Source of the DNA: Candidatus Magnetocorallium paracelense
Lineage (GTDB): Bacteria > Nitrospirota > Thermodesulfovibrionia > Thermodesulfovibrionales > Magnetobacteriaceae
Direction: 5' to 3'
NCBI GenBank assembly: GCA_029001845.1
Contig: JAREWP010000076.1
Coordinates: 36,876-100,875 of the forward strand
Length of the DNA stretch: 64,000 nt
A program made the position numbers and the translations under genes. The notes under the pieces were generated by a model. It saw only the letters and a list, made by a program, of their open reading frames with translations. It had not been told where the DNA came from and did no database searches. Below, in pieces: positions 25,488 through 36,201 of this stretch (position 1 is the first letter of the stretch; the number at the start of each line of letters is the position of its first letter).

Positions 25488-26462
25488 ATGAGCGAGACGA
25501 AACAAATGTCAATACTGATAGTAGACGACAGAGAAGATAACCTGGAGCTAATAAAAATTATTCTTCAAGACGAGGGCTACAGCAACCTGCATACATCTTC
25601 TACTGTTGCTGATTGTTATGACATTCTCGAATCCACTCCGATAGATCTTATACTAATGGATGTCATGATGCCGGAAACGGACGGGCTTTCCGGGTGTAAA
25701 GTGATAAAAGAGAGAGAAGAGTGGAAAGATATCCCCCTGATTATAGTAACGGCAAAATCCGATAACGAGACACTGAAAATGAGTTTTGACTGTAAGGCTA
25801 CCGACTATATCAGAAAGCCTGTAAATGAGACAGAGCTTATAGTCAGAGTAAAATCCGCTTTAATAAGTAAACAAGACCTTGATTACAGGAAATCCAGAGA
25901 GAACGAGCTTACCGAAGCGTCAATAACGGATCCTCTGACAGGCCTCTTTAACCGCCGCTATATGGATATCGTTCTTGAAAAGGAGTTGCTGAGGACAAAG
26001 AGAGAAAAAGACCATCTATCTCTGATACTTGCAGACATTGATTTCTTTAAACAATATAATGACAACTACGGCCATCAGGCAGGCGACGAAGTTTTAAAAA
26101 AGGTAGCTCAAGTAATGAAAAAAAGCTTTAAAAGACAAGGCGACTTCGCAGCCAGATTCGGCGGTGAGGAATTCGTCGCCTTTTTTACCGGTCTAAATGA
26201 AGCCCGATCCACAGATTATGCAAATCTCATAAAAAACAACATCGAAAACCTCCATATAGAGCATTCCAAAAGCCATGTAAGCAATGTCATTACACTTTCC
26301 ATCGGATTAACAGTATTAAGCGGAGACATCAACACGGACTCCGAGGAGATTATTAAAAGAGCTGACGACGCCCTTTATAAAGCAAAAAGGGAGGGGAGAA
26401 ATCGGGTGGTTTTATGGAGACCGGTTAATGCTCAACCATATTTACAATCTTTAGATAAATAA
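25488..26462 (+). CDS. Response regulator diguanylate cyclase (REC-GGDEF)
   Basis: A 324-aa PleD/WspR-type output protein. Receiver domain (~7-125; acidic DD at 13-14, phospho-Asp58 in [11 protein letters not shown], Lys in IRKP), short linker, GGDEF domain (~160-320). The active-site loop is RFGGEEF (225-229), a catalytically competent variant, and RQGD five residues upstream forms an inhibitory I-site. It makes c-di-GMP upon phosphorylation. GGGAGGA is 5-6 nt before ATG 25488. It lies between two hybrid kinases that could phosphorylate it; the PilZ protein at 33749-34543 is a possible receptor. Confidence 0.96.
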   Translation: MSETKQMSILIVDDREDNLELIKIILQDEGYSNLHTSSTVADCYDILESTPIDLILMDVMMPETDGLSGCKVIKEREEWKDIPLIIVTAKSDNETLKMSFDCKATDYIRKPVNETELIVRVKSALISKQDLDYRKSRENELTEASITDPLTGLFNRRYMDIVLEKELLRTKREKDHLSLILADIDFFKQYNDNYGHQAGDEVLKKVAQVMKKSFKRQGDFAARFGGEEFVAFFTGLNEARSTDYANLIKNNIENLHIEHSKSHVSNVITLSIGLTVLSGDINTDSEEIIKRADDALYKAKREGRNRVVLWRPVNAQPYLQSLDK

Positions 26463-26538
26463 TCTAACCTATCTGTCATTATATTTATTTTTCTTTGCGC
26501 CTTTGCGCGGCATCAAAAACTATTTCAAAGCAGGATTT

Positions 26539-29500
26539 ATGTGTTTGGGTTATTTTAAAAAGACATTACTTTTTCTCACTGTTTTTGTATTGTTTGTTGC
26601 AATCCTCGCATGGATCAGCTTGAAAGAAATAGAGGACCAGACAAAAAGAGACCTGAAAAGTACATTATTGGCTGTTCTTACGACAACTCACAAGGGAATG
26701 CAGTTATGGGCAAACGATAAAATAGAGGATGTCCGACTTTTTGCCGGCAGACCCGATGCCGTTGAAGCTATAAAAAAACTTCTTACGATGATCAGCGAGA
26801 GGGAACGTCTCATAACAAGCTTCGAACTTACCGAATTAAGGAAAGTAATGAACCAATTTATAGAGGAGCACGAATTTAAAGGTTTTTTTATAATTTCGCC
26901 GGATTACATTAATCTGGTGTCCGGTGTTGACAATGCTATCGGTGAACTGAACCTGCTGTTTAACAAAGAGCAATATCTCAAAAGAATTTTTCGAGGCGAA
27001 AGCCTGTTGACTCTGCCTCTGCTTTTCACCAACCTCTCACCTTCATCGGACAAAAATACTATTCGCAACACAGCAGCGATGTTCGCCGGGACTCCGGTGC
27101 ATGACACAGATGGAAGTATCATAGCAGCCCTGACATTTCAAATTGATCCCTCTGAAACATTTACAAAAATTGCACAAATTGCAAGAACAGGAGAAACGGG
27201 TGATACATACGCCTTTAACAAAAAAGGGTTATTGATAACCGGGAGCCGTTTTGACGAACAACTGCGCGATCTGGAACTGATTAAACAAAATGAACGCGCC
27301 ATTGCCAAATTGAGATTGAGCGACCCCGGAGGTAATCTGCTTAAAGGCTATAAACCGATAACCGATCCTGCAAACCGGTCTTTGACGTTTATGACAATGA
27401 ATGCAATACAGGGAAAATCAGGTGTAAATCTCAAAGGTTATCGCGACTACAGGGGAGTCCCTGTAGTCGGAGCGTGGCTTTGGGACAATGATCTGAATTT
27501 CGGAATTGCAAATGAAATAGATTTACAGGAGGCTTATAATTCATATTACTTTATTCGTAAAATTATCCTCACCGTACTTTCATTAATCGTTTTTTTATTT
27601 ACAGCTTTCTATTACAAGACGATCAGAGACCAAAATCGACTTTCAAAGGAAATCGCAGAGAGAAGGGAGAGTGTAAAAGCTCTGCATAAGAGCGAAAACC
27701 ACTTAAAAAGAATAATAGAGACTGCAAATGAAGGATTCTGGTTGATCGATAATGAAAAAATAACACTCAGCCTTAATGAGATGATGTGCAAAATCCTTGG
27801 ACTACAACGAGATCAGATCATTGGCAAAAGTATTTTCGATTTTGTAGACAAAGAGAACAAAGTTATTTTCGATGAGCAAATAAAACGACGCGAACAGGGC
27901 GAGACCGGAGCATATGAGATAGCATTATCACGACCTGACGGCGCAAAAGTTCCCTGTCTCTTTAACGCTACCCCCTATTATGACGAAAGGGGGTATAAAA
28001 TTGGCGCATTTGCCATGATAACCAATATTTGGGAACACAAAAAAGCAGAAGAAGAGATTAAAAAAGCCAGGGATAAGGCAGAAGTCAAAACGAAAAAAGA
28101 GGCGGCTTTAAACGAACTTTCCACTATTATGCAAGGTGATAACGACCCTATCGAATTCGCGAAAAAAGTAATCGGAAAAATAGCTGACTTTCTGAATTTG
28201 CCTGTTGCTGCTTTCTTTGTGTTAAATGAGGACAATGATTTAGTGCGAATTGCCGATTTTGGTTATCCTCAAAGGGAAGGTCTGCCCCTATCATTTGAAC
28301 AGGGCTCGGGATATGTGGGACAGGCTGCCGAGACTCGAAAAACGATCCTTATTCGGGATATTCCCGAATACATCAAAGTGGGTTTCGGATTTGGTGATAT
28401 AGCTCCGGAACAGATCCTTTTTATCCCCTTAATTTACAACGACATATCAATAGGCGTTTTGGAACTGGGTAGTTTTGAAGCATTCACTTCAATGCAGGAG
28501 GAGTGGATCAAGGCAGCATCAAAGTCTGTTGCCATTGTTCTTAGGACAAATCTCGATGCATCGGAGCTGAGACGCAATTCTGAAATGCTCGCAGAAAGCG
28601 AGCAGCAAATTCGCACCTTGTTCGAAACCGCTCCTGACGCCATTCTTACAATCGGAGAAAATGGCATTGTAGAGTCCTTTAATTCCTCGGCGGAACAGTT
28701 GTTCGGATATAACAGAGCAGATGTCATTGGTAAAAATGTCAATATACTTATGCCGGAACCTTTTCATGGAAAACATGATTTATATTTACAAAATTATATT
28801 CGAGAAGGAGTGAAAAAAGTTATTGGAAATATACAGGAAGCAACAGCCCTGCGAAGTGACGGGTCCGCTTTTCCCATAGATTTAAAAGTGAGCGAAATGA
28901 TGTCGGGCGATAAACGTACTTTTATCGGAATGATCAGGGATATTACGGAACGTAAAAAATCCGAATATGCGCTTGCCAGAGCAAAAGAGGAAGCAGAAAG
29001 ACAGACAAAGGAACTGAGTATCGCCCAAAAGCAGGCCGAGGCGGCCAATAAGGCTAAAAGCGACTTTTTGGCGAATATGAGTCATGAAATCAGAACTCCG
29101 ATGAACGCAATTATCGGAATGTCTCACTTGGCCCTTAAAACCGATTTAACGCCAAAGCAGCATAATTATATCAGTAAAGTTCATCGTTCCGCCGAATCCC
29201 TCCTTGGTATTATTAACGATATTCTCGATTTCTCTAAAATAGAGGCGGAAAAGCTCGATATAGAGTCCATTGATTTCCATATAGAGGACGTATTCGACAA
29301 CCTCTCTAACCTTGTAGGTCTCAGGGCTGAAGAGCAGGGACTTGAACTGCTTTTCGACATAGATCCTGCCGTCTCGACAGGCTTGGTCGGAGATCCTTTG
29401 CGTCTGGGACAAATTTTGATTAATTTTGGTAACAATGCCGTAAAGTTTACGGAAAGAGGTGAAATCGTTATTTCTGCAAAACTTGAGGAATCCACGGAGC

Positions 29501-31269
29501 AAAGAATTATTATAGATTTTTCGGTCCGCGACACAGGGATCGGGATGACACCCGAACAGCAGGCCAACCTCTTTCACTCCTTTACACAGGCAGATACCTC
29601 GACATCTCGCAAATACGGCGGCACGGGCCTCGGGCTCACAATATCCAAAGGCCTTGCAGAAATGATGGGGGGCAGAATTTGGGTGGAAAGCGAACCGAAT
29701 AAAGGCAGCACATTTCATTGTATCATTCCCTTTGACAGAAGCAACGCCAAACCGCGCCTTACCGGTCGATCACAAGAAGAATTCCGGGGGAAGCGAGCCC
29801 TTGTCGTTGACGATAACGGCGCCTCTCGCAAAATACTTGGCAATATGCTTACCTCTTTTGGCTTCTCCTGCATTACAGCCTCATCCGGTATTGAGGGGAT
29901 AAGGAAGGCAGAAAGCGCTTCCAATCTGGGGGAGCCATACGACCTGATTCTTATGGATTGGCAAATGCTCGTTATGGATGGTATTGAGACTGCACGACAT
30001 ATAAAGGGAAAAAGCGACGCAGACACCGCCCCCCCTATTATTATGATTACGGCCTTTGGGCAAGAGGCAATAGCCGAAAGAGCCATGGAAATCGGAGCTA
30101 ACCTTTTTTTAAACAAACCTGTCAGTCAATCCACCCTTTTCAATGCAATTATGGGAGTTTTTGGGAGAGATATCTCCGATGAAGCCTGTGTCAGCGCCGG
30201 ACAGGAAGAAGAAAACATATCTGTCAGACAAATTAAAGGCGCACGCATTCTCCTTGTTGAAGATAACGAGATAAACCAGGAACTGGCGACTGAGCTTTTA
30301 ACAAATGCCGGAGTTGTCGTGGAAATTGCCGTTAACGGCCTGGAGGCGCTAAAAATCCTTGAAAGTAACACAACTTTTGACGGAATTCTGATGGATTGCC
30401 AGATGCCGGTGATGGATGGTTATACGTCATCTCGTGAAATACGTAAAATCGATCGTTTCAAAGACTTGCCGATTATTGCAATGACTGCCAACGCCATGGC
30501 GGGAGATCGCGAAAAATGTATTGAAGCAGGCATGGACGATCATATATCGAAACCAATAAACGTAAAAGAGATGTACTCTGTAATGGCGAAGTGGATAACC
30601 CCGAGTCGCCTGCAAATGGAGGCACCTGTTGATCAGGGCTCGACTACCACCGATGAATCGCCTCTGCCTGATCTTAATCGTATCGATACGGCAACAGCCC
30701 TTAAAAGGATGGGCAACAATAATAAACTATACAGAAAGCTGTTAATTAAGTTTTATAATGATTACTGTAATGGCGCCAAAGAGTTGGAAAATCTTCTTGA
30801 AAAGGACTCACAGGGCGATGCCGAACGATATGCTCATACAATAAAAGGTTTAGCCGGTAATATTGGCGCAACGGAACTCCGGGCAATCGCCGGAAATTTG
30901 GAAAAGGCTCTGCGAGAGTTTAAAGAGAGTGAGGTAAAAGCTCTTCTGAAAGATTTCACAACAGAACTCGACGCCGTTACAAAGTCGCTCCAAATTTTGA
31001 ATCCGGACATTGCCGAAACCGTTGTGACAGCCGGCAGTAAAAAGTCAGGAGACAATGTAACGCTTGCCGGGCTGCTAAGAAAACTGGAACCCGGTCTGAA
31101 AGCCAGAAAACCAAAAGCCTGTACAGCTGTTCTCGAAGAAATTGGAGAGTACGACTGGTCCGACACTGCCATGGACAATATTAACAAACTTGACCATCTG
31201 ATAAGAAAATACAAATTTAAAGATGCAGCCGCATTATTCGAACAAATACTTTCAACAACCACATCCTGA
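26539..31269 (+). CDS. Very large hybrid histidine kinase (Cache-PAS-GAF-PAS-HisKA-HATPase-REC-REC-HPt)
   Basis: A 1576-aa protein. TM1 (~5-25), a dCache-like periplasmic sensor, TM2 (~340), PAS (~385-495), GAF (~530-670), PAS (~690-805, ends [13 protein letters not shown]), HisKA with His849 ([15 protein letters not shown]), HATPase (GTGLGLTIS), receiver 1 (Asp1140, LMDWQM), receiver 2 (Asp1286, [11 protein letters not shown]) and HPt (His1433, [13 protein letters not shown]). This is a complete BarA-like phosphorelay in one chain. Start: ATG 26539 has AGGA just upstream and begins the signal-anchor; the TTG at 26503 lies inside an intergenic CTTTGCGCC repeat. No cognate DNA-binding regulator is adjacent. 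Confidence 0.93.
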   Translation: MCLGYFKKTLLFLTVFVLFVAILAWISLKEIEDQTKRDLKSTLLAVLTTTHKGMQLWANDKIEDVRLFAGRPDAVEAIKKLLTMISERERLITSFELTELRKVMNQFIEEHEFKGFFIISPDYINLVSGVDNAIGELNLLFNKEQYLKRIFRGESLLTLPLLFTNLSPSSDKNTIRNTAAMFAGTPVHDTDGSIIAALTFQIDPSETFTKIAQIARTGETGDTYAFNKKGLLITGSRFDEQLRDLELIKQNERAIAKLRLSDPGGNLLKGYKPITDPANRSLTFMTMNAIQGKSGVNLKGYRDYRGVPVVGAWLWDNDLNFGIANEIDLQEAYNSYYFIRKIILTVLSLIVFLFTAFYYKTIRDQNRLSKEIAERRESVKALHKSENHLKRIIETANEGFWLIDNEKITLSLNEMMCKILGLQRDQIIGKSIFDFVDKENKVIFDEQIKRREQGETGAYEIALSRPDGAKVPCLFNATPYYDERGYKIGAFAMITNIWEHKKAEEEIKKARDKAEVKTKKEAALNELSTIMQGDNDPIEFAKKVIGKIADFLNLPVAAFFVLNEDNDLVRIADFGYPQREGLPLSFEQGSGYVGQAAETRKTILIRDIPEYIKVGFGFGDIAPEQILFIPLIYNDISIGVLELGSFEAFTSMQEEWIKAASKSVAIVLRTNLDASELRRNSEMLAESEQQIRTLFETAPDAILTIGENGIVESFNSSAEQLFGYNRADVIGKNVNILMPEPFHGKHDLYLQNYIREGVKKVIGNIQEATALRSDGSAFPIDLKVSEMMSGDKRTFIGMIRDITERKKSEYALARAKEEAERQTKELSIAQKQAEAANKAKSDFLANMSHEIRTPMNAIIGMSHLALKTDLTPKQHNYISKVHRSAESLLGIINDILDFSKIEAEKLDIESIDFHIEDVFDNLSNLVGLRAEEQGLELLFDIDPAVSTGLVGDPLRLGQILINFGNNAVKFTERGEIVISAKLEESTEQRIIIDFSVRDTGIGMTPEQQANLFHSFTQADTSTSRKYGGTGLGLTISKGLAEMMGGRIWVESEPNKGSTFHCIIPFDRSNAKPRLTGRSQEEFRGKRALVVDDNGASRKILGNMLTSFGFSCITASSGIEGIRKAESASNLGEPYDLILMDWQMLVMDGIETARHIKGKSDADTAPPIIMITAFGQEAIAERAMEIGANLFLNKPVSQSTLFNAIMGVFGRDISDEACVSAGQEEENISVRQIKGARILLVEDNEINQELATELLTNAGVVVEIAVNGLEALKILESNTTFDGILMDCQMPVMDGYTSSREIRKIDRFKDLPIIAMTANAMAGDREKCIEAGMDDHISKPINVKEMYSVMAKWITPSRLQMEAPVDQGSTTTDESPLPDLNRIDTATALKRMGNNNKLYRKLLIKFYNDYCNGAKELENLLEKDSQGDAERYAHTIKGLAGNIGATELRAIAGNLEKALREFKESEVKALLKDFTTELDAVTKSLQILNPDIAETVVTAGSKKSGDNVTLAGLLRKLEPGLKARKPKACTAVLEEIGEYDWSDTAMDNINKLDHLIRKYKFKDAAALFEQILSTTTS

Positions 31270-31296
31270 CAACAACTGCTTTTTTAAGGAGGGAAA

Positions 31297-31887
31297 ATGT
31301 CGTATTCTGCTGTGAAACCCGATATCGTTTACACTTATAAAGACTATGCAAGCTGGCCTGATGACGAACGATGGGAAATCATTAATGGTAAGACATATTC
31401 TATGAGTCCGTCTCCAACAACAAAACATCAAAAAATATCCGGAGAATTGTTTGGCCGGATATATATGCAAAAAGAAAAATTTAAGGGATGTACGCTGTTC
31501 AGTGCTCCTATGGATGTTATATTCGATTTTGAAGAGAAGGGAGATTATGCTGAGAATATTGTGCAACCTGATCTCTTTATTGTATGTGACAAAAAAAAAA
31601 TAAGTGAAAAGAGTGTTGTCGGGGGGCCGGATTTAATCTTCGAGATACTCTCTGCATCGACAAGTATCAAGGATAAGAGAGAAAAAAAGAGTGTCTATGA
31701 ACGCTTTAGCGTTAAAGAGTATATAATAATTGATCCCTTAAACGAATACGCAGAGCATTACCTCCTGGAAGGAAGAGAGTATGGAAAACCTGAATATATA
31801 AGTTGGGATGAAATATTGAAGCTTCGCTCTTTTAATGTTGAAATCAACTTATGGGAAATTTTCGAAAAGGAAAGAAAAGTAAGTTAA
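31297..31887 (+). CDS. Uma2-family (PD-(D/E)XK) endonuclease-like protein, copy 1
   Basis: A 196-aa protein of the Uma2/DUF820 family, which has a restriction-endonuclease-like fold. Family features: DDERWEIINGKTYSMSPSPT near the N-terminus, the metal-site Asp in IVQPDLFIVCD, then DLIFEILSASTSIKDKREK giving the E-x-x-x...K core, and KEYIIIDP. The biological role of Uma2 proteins is not settled; they are often multicopy in cyanobacteria and environmental bacteria. AGGAGGG lies 4 nt before the ATG. A diverged paralogue is at 53335-53901 with the same N- and C-terminal patterns (LWEIFE near the end). Confidence 0.92.
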   Translation: MSYSAVKPDIVYTYKDYASWPDDERWEIINGKTYSMSPSPTTKHQKISGELFGRIYMQKEKFKGCTLFSAPMDVIFDFEEKGDYAENIVQPDLFIVCDKKKISEKSVVGGPDLIFEILSASTSIKDKREKKSVYERFSVKEYIIIDPLNEYAEHYLLEGREYGKPEYISWDEILKLRSFNVEINLWEIFEKERKVS

Positions 31888-31930
31888 CCTCTCATTCGAA
31901 CAAAAACAGACTGTCAGTTGTTTTTAAGAC

Positions 31931-31969
31931 AAAGAGATGCAGGCGGATTGCGATCGCCTGCATCTCTTT
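31931..31969. terminator. Perfect 15-bp hairpin after the Uma2 gene
   Basis: AAAGAGATGCAGGCG and CGCCTGCATCTCTTT form a perfect stem with a 9-nt loop, 43 bp after the stop. The flanking A/T runs would serve transcription from either side. The rest of the 31970-32274 gap holds a family-C end (from ~32053) and no gene. Confidence 0.6.
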
Positions 31970-32274
31970 AGAAAGGCGGTTTTAATGAGCAGAACGTTTT
32001 CTTCGTGATGTTATATATTAAATCGGTCATCCTGTAATTTTTCTTTAATATTTGGTAACTACTTCGGTGTTTAGGCTGAAGCAAATAATGAATACTCACA
32101 ATAATATTGTCAAATGTAATCCCGAATACAGCGTTAATCCATTAAGCATGTTAGAGTATAGATATATCCTAATCCTCCTTAAAGGGGGCGCATGGCTTTG
32201 CCCGCGCCCTCTTCCTTACAATACAGCAATTCGCTGTCAGATTTTAGGCCGCAGTTGTGAATATTCTATGTTTC

Positions 32275-32601
32275 CTACAGATTGGCCTCTATTCTCTCTT
32301 TCAGTTCCGCTTTGGTCAATACTCCGCCGACTCTGTCGATACGTTCTCCTTCTCTAAAAAAGAGAAAAGAAGGCACATTAACTACTTTATATTTTTCAGC
32401 TATATCCTCATTCTGATCTCTCTCTAATTTCACCACTGTTACATTATCGGCGAATTCATCAGCCACTTCCTTGATCATAGGACTCATCTCTCTGCAAGGG
32501 GTGCACCACATTGTCCAAAACTCGACCATAACAAGACCTTCAGCCTTAAGAACGATATTATCCCATGTATCGCTCGTTGCCTTTAATATATATTTCGCCA
32601 T
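32275..32601 (-). CDS. Thioredoxin
   Basis: A 108-aa thioredoxin, normal length. Redox centre WCTPC (Cys33, Cys36), with Thr in place of the usual Gly of WCGPC; cis-Pro in NVPSFLFF; buried EFW before the active site. It reduces protein disulfides in the cytoplasm (no signal peptide). Several thioredoxins of anaerobes have substitutions in the CxxC dipeptide that raise the redox potential, so it may be specialised. No thioredoxin reductase is adjacent. The AGGTAGAGAT before ATG 32601 is a weak ribosome site. Confidence 0.93.
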   Translation of the reverse strand: MAKYILKATSDTWDNIVLKAEGLVMVEFWTMWCTPCREMSPMIKEVADEFADNVTVVKLERDQNEDIAEKYKVVNVPSFLFFREGERIDRVGGVLTKAELKERIEANL

Positions 32602-32627
32602 ATCTCTACCTCCGGGGTGTAATAACT

Positions 32628-32787
32628 AAAAACAGCAGTCAGCTATCAGCGGTCAGCCTTCAGGTAAGGAAAGAATTGATGTTATGCCAAAATAAGCTTC
32701 ACCTTATGGGTGAACCTGTTTTGAGCCATAACGTGTTGCAATTTAAAAGCTGTCAGCTGGTGGCTGACTGCCAGATGCTGTTTTTTT
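32628..32787. mobile_element. 160-bp palindromic-ended element, family D copy 1
   Basis: It begins AAAAACAGCAGTCAGCTATC and ends CTGACTGCCAGATGCTGTTT. The interior contains AAGCTTCACCTTATGGGTGA, shared with 54164-54323, which is also 160 bp and similar throughout. No ORF of note. The rest of the 32602-33006 gap shows no gene. Confidence 0.8.
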
Positions 32788-33006
32788 GATAAATTAAAAA
32801 AATTCTTCCACTTGCAAAATGCCTCGGCGCAGATTCCCCCTAACGAAATCAATCAGGAATTGTTAATAGTAATACTTTAAGGCGAAAAAACACAATAACA
32901 GAGGATAGCAGAAAACAGCTTCTTTCTATGTAATGTTGTTAGGGTCGTATCAAGCCTGATCTGTTATAGCGTGTAACCTTTAATACCAACTTATTTAACT
33001 CGGCCC

Positions 33007-33489
33007 TTATCCTGTATTTTTAATAAAAGTACGAAGAGAATCGAAATCTATCGGATGCTTACAGCAGGGGCACTTATATTTTGAAAGTCTGCCTTTACAA
33101 CTACTGCATCTGCCGAATATACTCTTTTGTTTGTTTACAAAACCACAATAAGGGCATTGCCAGGTTCTTTTTATATCAAACGAACTCAGGCAGGATGTGC
33201 AAACAACTCTGGCTATCTTAAAAATCCAATAACTAATGAAAGAAGAAACCAGAAAAATCACAGAAAGTATTAACAAATCCGGCCGTGCCGGATCAACCAA
33301 CTCCAAGGAAATAGACACAATTGTAAACAAAACAAATATAGTAATTGTAAGGGGCGGGAGAAAAAAAATCGGATTAGAGCGATATTTAAAAAACCAGGCG
33401 CCATAGTAGATACGATAAAGTAGAAAAATTAAAATTAATGAAGAGAGTATGTATAATGTTACTATATCCGTTATGTTTAGAGATATCAT
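33007..33489 (-). CDS. Membrane protein with C-terminal zinc ribbons, unknown function
   Basis: A 160-aa protein. Three hydrophobic segments (~6-25, 42-62, 70-93) are followed by a cytoplasmic-type Cys-rich tail with four Cys pairs: CTSC, CPYC, CSSC and CPCC, each spaced like rubredoxin/zinc-ribbon knuckles. Together they could bind two zinc ions. I do not recognise a named family. It stands alone between repeats on the minus strand, with a Shine-Dalgarno-like sequence not obvious before ATG 33489. A membrane-tethered sensor or a protein-interaction module are both possible. Confidence 0.75.
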   Translation of the reverse strand: MISLNITDIVTLYILSSLILIFLLYRIYYGAWFFKYRSNPIFFLPPLTITIFVLFTIVSISLELVDPARPDLLILSVIFLVSSFISYWIFKIARVVCTSCLSSFDIKRTWQCPYCGFVNKQKSIFGRCSSCKGRLSKYKCPCCKHPIDFDSLRTFIKNTG

Positions 33490-33748
33490 ATCTTTAAACA
33501 GGCCATGTCAGGAAACAGAAAGGTTTTGGCATTAAGAACCGTTTAAACAGGAGGAAAGAAGAACTTGTGGCCCTTTACGGGGATCGGTAATTAACGGTCT
33601 GTTATAAAAATCTCCTCAAAGGCTCAGGCATGAACTTTCTTTTGTCCCCGGTCCTGTCTGTTTTGGTTGGAAAAGAAACAAAAAAGTACTTTATCTTAAA
33701 CTGACCTCAGATCGCTGCAAACGGATACAAGACCTTTCCGGCCTCTGA

Positions 33749-34543
33749 TCAAATACTTCGACGTGAAACCGCCATTCCAAATTTATGAGATTCGTTACTG
33801 ACTTTATTAGGGAAAACACTCTTATAAAGATTTAAATCCGTTTCAATATCAGGACTCAACCTTCCCGATTCAGTCTCGTGCTGTAAAATATATTTAAAAA
33901 TGAGTCCTGTCGTTCTGCTGTCATTATCCATAAATTCGATGCCGCACCTGTTACGGCAAAGAGACTTAATCTGTCCGCAAAGTATCAGTGATATTCGCTC
34001 CGGCAGTATAACATACATCGGATCGATAAACTGACCAAGTTTAAATATGAGCTCGACGCCGGGATACTCGATTCCGATTCCGCCTATGCTGATATCTCTT
34101 GCCCTTGCAAATGAAAGCTTATCCTCAGCACCATTAGAACCAAAATTTACCAAAATCGGCTTATTCTTCATGGGCTTAATTCTTATATACTCCCGTATAA
34201 ACAAAAGAGTTACAAACTTCGGAAAGGCAAATTTACTGTCGTTGCTTTTTATGGAGTTGACTGTTGTGCAAGGGGATGAAAAGTCCATGCGACTAAAATC
34301 TTTCTTAAGCCTGAATAAGGTGGTTTCATTGACAACCGGCTCAAAACGACTCGCATCTTTCAAAATAAACGAGCCCTCACCCTCCCTGCTCACCTCGGAT
34401 ATACACGCTTTTTTTAAGAGTGAATGATTATCGCCTTCATTTATATACACATCTCCGCCAAAAGTCGATGCACATGACAAATGCATATAAATCAGGTCTT
34501 TGTCATCGGTCGTATTTGTTTTTACGGAAGAATTCCTTTTCAT
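33749..34543 (-). CDS. PilZ-domain protein (putative c-di-GMP receptor)
   Basis: A 264-aa soluble protein. The C-terminal half carries the two PilZ motifs: R-x-x-x-R in FIREYIRIKP (~116) and D-x-S-x-G-G in ARDISIGGIGIE (~150). These ligate c-di-GMP in known PilZ domains. The strand pattern that follows (IDPMYVILPERISLILCGQI, CGIEFMD) fits the rest of the barrel. The first ~100 residues look like a YcgR-N or second PilZ-like beta domain without a recognisable motif. No downstream output domain is present. With GGDEF proteins at 25.5 and 45.9 kb it may complete a c-di-GMP circuit. Confidence 0.8.
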   Translation of the reverse strand: MKRNSSVKTNTTDDKDLIYMHLSCASTFGGDVYINEGDNHSLLKKACISEVSREGEGSFILKDASRFEPVVNETTLFRLKKDFSRMDFSSPCTTVNSIKSNDSKFAFPKFVTLLFIREYIRIKPMKNKPILVNFGSNGAEDKLSFARARDISIGGIGIEYPGVELIFKLGQFIDPMYVILPERISLILCGQIKSLCRNRCGIEFMDNDSRTTGLIFKYILQHETESGRLSPDIETDLNLYKSVFPNKVSNESHKFGMAVSRRSI

Positions 34544-34623
34544 AATATACCCGGGTTAACGCCCATGATCCGCAAGATCGCCACAAAACATAAAATATGA
34601 TAGTAAAAGAGGAACATGGGATA

Positions 34624-34705
34624 TTTTAACCATGAATCTCACGAAGTGCATGAAGTTTATAAAAAAATTCTTTTTTCTTCGTGGCCTTCGTGAGCTTCGT
34701 GGTTA
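34624..34705. repeat. Palindromic repeat family E (CACGAAG type)
   Basis: TTAACCATGAATCTCACGAA on the left and TTCGTGAGCTTCGTGGTTA on the right are inverted copies around an A/T-rich centre. Confidence 0.7.
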
Positions 34706-34786
34706 TTTAAATAAAGCCTCGTAGGTCTATTTTCGAGATAAACATCCATGGCCCTCCGGGTCACCACAAAGCATGAAAATAGTTAA

Positions 34787-34875
34787 GAAGGAGCAGTGAT
34801 GTCCTGATGAAACAAGGTGGTGTTTGAGTCTGCGAGTTTCAGCTTGTTTCAGCAGGACATTGCTGCTCCTTCCGG
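34787..34875. mobile_element. Palindromic element family B, copy 2
   Basis: AAGGAGCAGTGATGTCCTG at the left and CAGGACATTGCTGCTCCTT at the right, with the shared centre GTGGTGTTTGAGTCTGCGAG. A second partial copy of the left flank (CATGACCCTTCGGGTCA) follows at ~34908. Confidence 0.8.
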
Positions 34876-34960
34876 TACGCATCAGTTTATTTTCGGAGTA
34901 AATACTCATGACCCTTCGGGTCAACTACAGAGTATGAAAATCACAGCCCCTTTTCAGGTG

Positions 34961-35062
34961 TTACAAAGAATTATCCGGCGATTTAAGGTCTTCTATACCT
35001 TTTATAACGCATGCGACACCAACTATTGTAAAAATAACTCCCGATAAAATAATTCCGCTCAT
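34961..35062 (-). CDS. 33-aa single-helix mini-protein (tandem paralogue 1)
   Basis: ATG 35062 is preceded by AGGGAGACTGAAA (good Shine-Dalgarno, ~7 nt spacing). The product starts MSGIILSGVIFTIVGV, one predicted membrane helix, and ends in a charged tail (KGIEDLKSPDNSL). The gene 22 bp upstream (35084-35173) begins with the same MSGIILSG and has the same plan, so the two are tandem duplicates. Conservation at protein level beside silent or divergent downstream sequence supports real translation. Function unknown; hydrophobic peptides of this size can be membrane-enzyme subunits or regulators. Confidence 0.65.
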   Translation of the reverse strand: MSGIILSGVIFTIVGVACVIKGIEDLKSPDNSL

Positions 35063-35083
35063 TTTCAGTCTCCCTTAGACAGT

Positions 35084-35173
35084 TTAATTTTTCTCAATAT
35101 AGTCAATACACTTCATTATGAATGCCATTGACACGACTCCCAGTAAAAAACCCGATAAAATAATTCCTGACAT
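35084..35173 (-). CDS. 29-aa single-helix mini-protein (tandem paralogue 2)
   Basis: ATG 35173 has AAGGAGAG ~10 nt upstream. The product starts MSGIILSGFLLGVVSM, one predicted membrane helix, and ends KCIDYIEKN. The first eight residues are identical to those of 34961-35062, with shared K-x-I-[ED] after the helix. It is likely co-transcribed with that gene. Confidence 0.65.
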   Translation of the reverse strand: MSGIILSGFLLGVVSMAFIMKCIDYIEKN

Positions 35174-35662
35174 TGACTTTCACTCTCCTTAGCCTGAAAG
35201 GGGCAGCATAATTAATACGAAACATTTATATAGTATTGACAAATATGGATTCATCCATCATGAGTAATACTTCTACAGACGAAAACTTGCAATAAACATG
35301 CCATACGATATTTTTATCAGACAAACAGGTATCGTTCCGGTTCAATGTTATCTGAGACCGGTATATTAGTGACAGGGATATAAAGTAATAACGATTGAAG
35401 CACATAAACTTCAAGTTATCCTTTCAATTATCTGCTAAAAAGCGCTGTTAAATAAAAAAACTTGTGTTGTTTTTAACACAGCGCGTGCATTCATGACACA
35501 TATAACGATTTATCATAAATGCATTACACGATAGAATCAATATAATTTACACCTATTCTTGTATCCTGTGATACAGACAAAAGATATCTCAAGTTATTAG
35601 AGTTCACTTAAAGTCATTAGTAATTTGGCCCTTTTATTTTCTGGCAGTAAAGGAGAAAACCT
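35174..35662. other. 489-bp gap with one hairpin, no gene supported
   Basis: A/T-rich. An inverted repeat at ~35440-35484 (GCGCTGTTAAA ... TTTTAACACAGCGC) could be a terminator or operator. I see no coding frame with a ribosome site or family pattern. Confidence 0.5.
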
Positions 35663-36199
35663 TTGCCGAAAAGCACTCCGTTTTACATGATCTTAAAATT
35701 CCTTCTTTTCTCTTTACATCTTTTTATCACATCAAGCATCTTTCTTTTCTGCCCTTGGCTTTGCGAATCTGCGGAACTGATAGACAGAGTTGTCGCCCTG
35801 GTAGATGATGAAGCGATAACCCTGAATGAACTGAACGACAGATTTGAAGAATCGAGAGTAGTTATGCCTGAAATCACAAAGGAACAGGTACTTCAAACGA
35901 TGGTAAACAGAACTCTTTTAAAAAGAGATGCTTTAAAAAGGAGGATATCGGGAAAAAACGAGGACGAGATCATAAGAAGGTACATCAATCTTAAAGTCAG
36001 GTACTCGGTCAGAATTAATGAAGTTGATATAGAAAGGTTCTTTAATGAAAATCGTAATGATTTTCGCGGTGAAGCCTTTAATACAGTACACAAGGAAATC
36101 AAGAGATACCTTACAGAACTGGAAGTAAACAAAAGGCTCGAACGTCTTATAGAAGAATTGAAAACAAAGGCGGAAGTGAAAATTCAGCTTCACGAATAA
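35663..36199 (+). CDS. Exported SurA-N-domain protein without a PPIase domain
   Basis: A 178-aa protein: signal peptide (~1-36), then a SurA/PrsA-type chaperone N-domain. It has the hallmark start of the mature region (ELIDRVVALVDDEAITLNELNDRF), the second helix (ILxxMVNRTLLKRDA pattern) and a long helical arm ending with LERLIEELKTKAEVKIQL. Normal SurA (~430 aa) has one or two parvulin domains after this; here the chain closes with the C-terminal helix and has none. It may be a periplasmic chaperone for outer-membrane proteins. TTG 35663 is chosen because AAGGAGA sits 7 nt upstream; ATG 35687 is an alternative. Confidence 0.85.
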   Translation: MPKSTPFYMILKFLLFSLHLFITSSIFLFCPWLCESAELIDRVVALVDDEAITLNELNDRFEESRVVMPEITKEQVLQTMVNRTLLKRDALKRRISGKNEDEIIRRYINLKVRYSVRINEVDIERFFNENRNDFRGEAFNTVHKEIKRYLTELEVNKRLERLIEELKTKAEVKIQLHE

Positions 36200-36201
36200 A
36201 C

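Noticed and set aside
25488..26462. GGEEF instead of GGDEF, considered as an inactive cyclase
   Set aside because: GGEEF is a known active variant, and the I-site is intact.
32052..32357. 101-aa plus-strand ORF overlapping thioredoxin
   Set aside because: It starts in a family-C repeat end and runs antisense into the thioredoxin gene.
35226..35414. 62-aa minus-strand ORF in the 35.2-35.6 kb gap
   Set aside because: No Shine-Dalgarno, no recognisable motif, A/T-rich composition typical of chance frames.
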